This document shows, one piece after another, positions 3,603 through 6,219 of a stretch of 6,219 nt of DNA. The translations under genes were made by a program, and so were the position numbers. This DNA comes from Pseudomonadota bacterium (GTDB lineage: Bacteria; Pseudomonadota; Gammaproteobacteria; Burkholderiales; Rhodocyclaceae). Each line of letters begins with the position of its first letter. The stretch's first letter is position 1. The stretch spans positions 1 through 6,219 of the forward strand of contig JAJZPJ010000154.1 of assembly GCA_021811225.1 (NCBI GenBank), written 5' to 3'. The notes below the pieces were generated by a model, which saw only the letters and a list, made by a program, of their open reading frames with translations, was not told where the DNA came from and searched no databases.

Positions 3603-6219
3603 TCAGTGCGCCGCTTCCCAGTTCGGCCCGACCCCGACATCGACCAGGAGCGGCACCTTCAGCCGCGCCACGTCGCCCATCAGGCGCGGCAGTCGTTCGC
3701 GCACCGCGGCGAGTTCGGCATCGGGCACCTCGAGCACCAGTTCGTCGTGGACCTGCAGGATCAGCTTCGATTCCAGCCGCTCCTGGTCCAGCCAGCGCTG
3801 CACCGCGAGCATCGCCAGCTTGATCAGGTCGGCGGCGGTGCCCTGCATCGGCGCGTTGATCGCGGCGCGCTCCGCGCCCTGGCGGCGGCCGACGTTGCCC
3901 GAACGGATCTCGGGCAGCCACAGGCGGCGGCCGAAGACGGTCTCGACGTAGCCCTGTTCGCGCGCCAGTTTTCTCGTCTCTTCCATGTAGCGGGCGACGC
4001 CGGGATAGCGGGCGAAGTAGCGGTCCATGTAGGCCTGCGCCGCGCCGCGCTCCAGTCCCAGTTCGCGCGCCAGGCCGAAGGCCGACATGCCGTAGATCAG
4101 GCCGAAGTTGATCACCTTGGCGGCGCGGCGCTGGTCCGGCCCGACCTCCAGCGGCGTGATGCCGAAGATCTCCGCGGCGGTGGCGCGATGCACGTCCTCG
4201 CCGCGGCCGAAGGCGTCGAGCAGGCGCGCGTCGTCGGAGAGATGCGCCATGATGCGCAGCTCGACCTGGGAATAGTCGGCCGAGACGATGGCGTGATCGG
4301 GCGGCGCGATGAAGGCGCTGCGGATGCGCCGCCCCTCCGCCGTGCGCACCGGGATGTTCTGCAGGTTCGGTTCCGAGCTCGCCAGCCGGCCGGTGACCGC
4401 GGTCGCCTGCGAGTAGCTGGTGTGCACCCGGCCGGTGGCCGGATTGACCATGCGCGGCAGCTTGTCGGTGTAGGTGCCCTTCAGCTTGGCCAGGCTGCGG
4501 TGCTCGAGCAGCAGCTTGGGCAGCGGATAGTCGAGCGCCAGCTCGGAGAGCACCTCCTCGTCGGTGGAGGGGCCGCCCGAGGGCGTCTTCTTCAGCACCG
4601 GCAGCCCCTGCTTGGCGAACAATATCTCGGCCAGCTGTTTCGGCGAGCTCAGGTTGAACGGCTGGCCCGCCTGCCCGTGGGCCTGCCCCTCCAGCTCCAG
4701 CAGGCGCCGGCCGAGCTCGTCGCTCTGCCTGGCCATCGCGGCGACGTCGATCAGCACGCCGGTGCGTTCCATGCGGAACAGCACCTCGGCCACCGGCAGC
4801 TCGATGTCGCGGTAGAGGGCCTCCAGCCTGGGCTCGGCCGCCAGCCTCTCGCGGAAGACCTGGTGCACGCGCAGCGTCACGTCGGCGTCCTCGGCGGCGT
4901 ATTGGCCGGCGCGCTCGACTTCGACCTGGGCGAAGGAGATGCGCGACGCGCCCTTGCCGGTCACCGCGTCGTAGGAGATCGTCGCCAGGTTCAGGTGGCG
5001 CGAAGCCAGCGAGCCCAGGTCGTGCGCCTTGTCGCTCTCCAGCACGTAGGATTCGAGCAGGGTGTCGTCCCGGATGCCGGAGAGCGCGATGCCGTGGTTG
5101 GCGAAGACGTGCCGGTCGTACTTGAGGTGCTGGCCGAGCTTGGCGTGCCGCCCGGACTCCAGCCAGGGCTTCAATTTCTCCAGCACCTCGGTCAGCGGCA
5201 GCTGCGCCGGCGCGCCGGCGTAAGCGTGGCCGAGCGGCAGATAGGCCGCCCGCCCCGCTTCGAGCGCGAAGGAGATGCCCACCAGCCGGGCCGCGAACGG
5301 GTCGAGGTCGGTGGTCTCGGTGTCCAGCGAAGTACACTCCGCCTGCTCGATCGCCGCCCGCCAGCGCGAGAAATTCTCCCAGTCGAGGATGGTTTCGTAA
5401 CCGCCGCGATGGTTTTCGGTGAGCGGCTCAGTGACCGGCTGCGCCTGACCGGATTCCAGCTCCTTCAGCCAGGTCTTGAATTCCAGACGGGTGAACAGTT
5501 CCCGGAGCCCGGGGACATCCTGGGGACGGGGAGCGAGATCGGTCACCCGCTCGGGCAATTCGAGATCGCAGACCACGGTGAGAAGCTTCCTGCCCAAGGG
5601 CAGGAAAGAGAGCGCGCGCCTCAGGTTCTCGCCCACCGCGCCGCCGATCTGCTGCGCGTGTTCGATGACGCCGTCGAGCGAGCCGTATTCGGAGAGCCAC
5701 TTCACCGCCGTCTTCGGCCCGACCTTGGCGACGCCAGGGACGCCGTCGGCCGCGTCGCCGGTGAGCGCCAGGTAGTCCACGATCAGGCGCGGCGGCACGC
5801 CGAATTTCTTCTCGACGCCGGCCTCGTCCAGGGTCTCGTTGCTCATGGTATTGACCAGCCGGACATGGCGATCGACCAGTTGCGCCAGGTCCTTGTCGCC
5901 GGTGGAGATCACGCAGTCGATGCCGGCGGCGGCGGCGGCGCGCGCCAGGGTGCCGATCACGTCGTCGGCTTCGACCCCGTCCTCCATCAACAGCGGCCAG
6001 CCGAGCGCGCGTATGCACTGGTGCAGGGGCTCGATCTGACGCACCAGGTCGTCGGGCATCGGCGGCCGGTGCGCCTTGTACTCGGGAAACCAGTCGTCGC
6101 GGAAGGTCTTGCCCTTGGTGTCGAAGACCACGGCGCGATAGTCGATGCCGTCGGTCGCCTTGTAGTCGCTGGGCAGCCGGCGTAGCATGTTCAGCACGCC
6201 ATAGACGGCGCCGGTCGGC
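3603..6219 (-). CDS. polA: DNA polymerase I (5' end outside window)
   Basis: Single-chain repair and Okazaki-fragment polymerase with 5' nuclease, 3'-5' proofreading and polymerase domains. The window shows 871 codons plus stop; against E. coli PolA about 34 N-terminal residues are missing, so the full protein is about 905. The frame reads PTGAVYGVLNMLRR in from the edge; the GTG at 6197 is an internal Val, not the start. Numbering from that Val: the 5' nuclease has VVFDTKGKTFRDDW (23-36), GVEADDVIGTLA (74-85), STGDKD (98-103) and a helix-hairpin-helix GDAADGVPGVAKVGPKTA (147-164). The proofreading domain keeps D292-T-E294, Asp361 (LKYDR), and Tyr433/Asp437 (YAAED), so exonuclease activity is expected. 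The polymerase domain has motif A (D641-YSQVE646), motif B (R690, K694, F698, Y702 in RRAAKVINFGLIYG) and motif C (H817-D818-E819). The C-terminus GPNWEAAH matches E. coli GENWDQAH, so the 3' end is complete. Its promoter lies outside the window. Confidence 0.98.
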   Translation of the reverse strand, partial: PTGAVYGVLNMLRRLPSDYKATDGIDYRAVVFDTKGKTFRDDWFPEYKAHRPPMPDDLVRQIEPLHQCIRALGWPLLMEDGVEADDVIGTLARAAAAAGIDCVISTGDKDLAQLVDRHVRLVNTMSNETLDEAGVEKKFGVPPRLIVDYLALTGDAADGVPGVAKVGPKTAVKWLSEYGSLDGVIEHAQQIGGAVGENLRRALSFLPLGRKLLTVVCDLELPERVTDLAPRPQDVPGLRELFTRLEFKTWLKELESGQAQPVTEPLTENHRGGYETILDWENFSRWRAAIEQAECTSLDTETTDLDPFAARLVGISFALEAGRAAYLPLGHAYAGAPAQLPLTEVLEKLKPWLESGRHAKLGQHLKYDRHVFANHGIALSGIRDDTLLESYVLESDKAHDLGSLASRHLNLATISYDAVTGKGASRISFAQVEVERAGQYAAEDADVTLRVHQVFRERLAAEPRLEALYRDIELPVAEVLFRMERTGVLIDVAAMARQSDELGRRLLELEGQAHGQAGQPFNLSSPKQLAEILFAKQGLPVLKKTPSGGPSTDEEVLSELALDYPLPKLLLEHRSLAKLKGTYTDKLPRMVNPATGRVHTSYSQATAVTGRLASSEPNLQNIPVRTAEGRRIRSAFIAPPDHAIVSADYSQVELRIMAHLSDDARLLDAFGRGEDVHRATAAEIFGITPLEVGPDQRRAAKVINFGLIYGMSAFGLARELGLERGAAQAYMDRYFARYPGVARYMEETRKLAREQGYVETVFGRRLWLPEIRSGNVGRRQGAERAAINAPMQGTAADLIKLAMLAVQRWLDQERLESKLILQVHDELVLEVPDAELAAVRERLPRLMGDVARLKVPLLVDVGVGPNWEAAH
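5587..5606. repeat. Perfect inverted repeat, 9-bp arms with 2-nt centre, inside polA
   Basis: The arms ttcctgccc (5587-5595) and gggcaggaa (5598-5606) are exact reverse complements around aa. The repeat falls in the codons for FLPLGRK, in the linker region after the 5' nuclease helix-hairpin-helix, an area of low conservation. The pairing is exact; whether it forms in RNA or is bound by a protein is unknown. Confidence 0.5.

Noticed and set aside
2720..3640. Upstream extension of the GT25 frame to 3640 as a 568-residue protein.
   Set aside because: Residues before the ATG at 2719 are an Arg-rich shadow of the GT2-like gene; the GT25 fold starts just after that ATG.
4276..4299. Val in place of Ile next to the steric-gate Glu in PolA motif A (DYSQVELR) as a fidelity change.
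   Set aside because: A conservative change; the gate Glu and catalytic Asp are intact, so no functional claim is justified.
5205..5220. Tandem cgccggcg palindromes as a protein-binding or repeat element.
   Set aside because: Explained by G+C-rich Ala/Gly codons in polA; such strings are expected in this composition.
3580..5337. Upstream extension of the GT2-like frame through polA, which would give an 873-residue protein.
   Set aside because: The extension is an out-of-frame reading of polA. Similarity to glycosyltransferases begins only at the ATG at 3579, which has a well-placed AGGGAG.
5928..5945. ggc/gcg triplet run as a microsatellite.
   Set aside because: It encodes a short alanine-rich helix in the PolA 5' nuclease domain and is only a few units long.
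3606..6185. An 859-codon open frame on the plus strand, antisense to nearly all of polA.
   Set aside because: High G+C at third codon positions removes stops from the antisense frame. The translation is rich in Arg, Gln, Val, Gly and His with no recognisable domain, while the opposite strand encodes an unmistakable PolA.
6195..6197. GTG at 6197 as the polA start.
   Set aside because: The frame stays open to the window edge with PTGAVYG matching E. coli PolA residues 35-41, so this GTG is an internal Val and the start lies outside.

Overview
The window is a gene-dense, high-G+C piece of a Gram-negative chromosome. It holds five protein-coding genes, all on the minus strand, and almost no non-coding DNA. 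The PolA sequence looks proteobacterial (close to E. coli PolA, with a betaproteobacterial flavour), and the downstream genes are of the kind that build lipopolysaccharide (LPS). My best guess is a betaproteobacterium, possibly of the Rhodocyclales; this is inference from remembered protein similarity, not a search.

Layout in the direction of transcription (high to low coordinates): (1) polA, DNA polymerase I, 3603-6219. Its first ~34 codons lie beyond the right edge. All three enzymatic domains are present and their catalytic residues are intact. (2) A family-2-like glycosyltransferase, 2716-3579, starting 23 nt after the polA stop with a good Shine-Dalgarno (SD) sequence. (3) A glycosyltransferase family 25 (LOS/LPS type) gene, 1934-2719. 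(4) A polytopic membrane protein of the O-antigen ligase/polymerase (WaaL/Wzy_C) family, 717-1937. (5) A glycosyltransferase family 9 heptosyltransferase, most like heptosyltransferase III/WaaQ, 1-720. It begins at a TTG codon and runs off the left edge, so about 240 residues are visible.

Genes 2-5 are joined by three consecutive 4-nt stop/start overlaps (ATGA, ATGA, TTGA), so they very likely form one translationally coupled unit. No terminator or convincing promoter is visible between polA and gene 2, so the LPS genes may be read through from polA. In the inferred pathway, cytoplasmic glycosyltransferases (genes 2, 3, 5) extend the heptose/hexose core on lipid A, and gene 4 joins a lipid-carried glycan to that core, or polymerises it, at the periplasmic face of the inner membrane.

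I see no mobile element, CRISPR array, RNA gene or defence-type system. Very long open frames on the other strand, and frames extending upstream of the real starts, are explained by high G+C at third codon positions. The more interesting points are the coupling of a replication/repair polymerase gene to an LPS operon, the run of overlaps ending in a TTG start, and a few short perfect inverted repeats inside genes.
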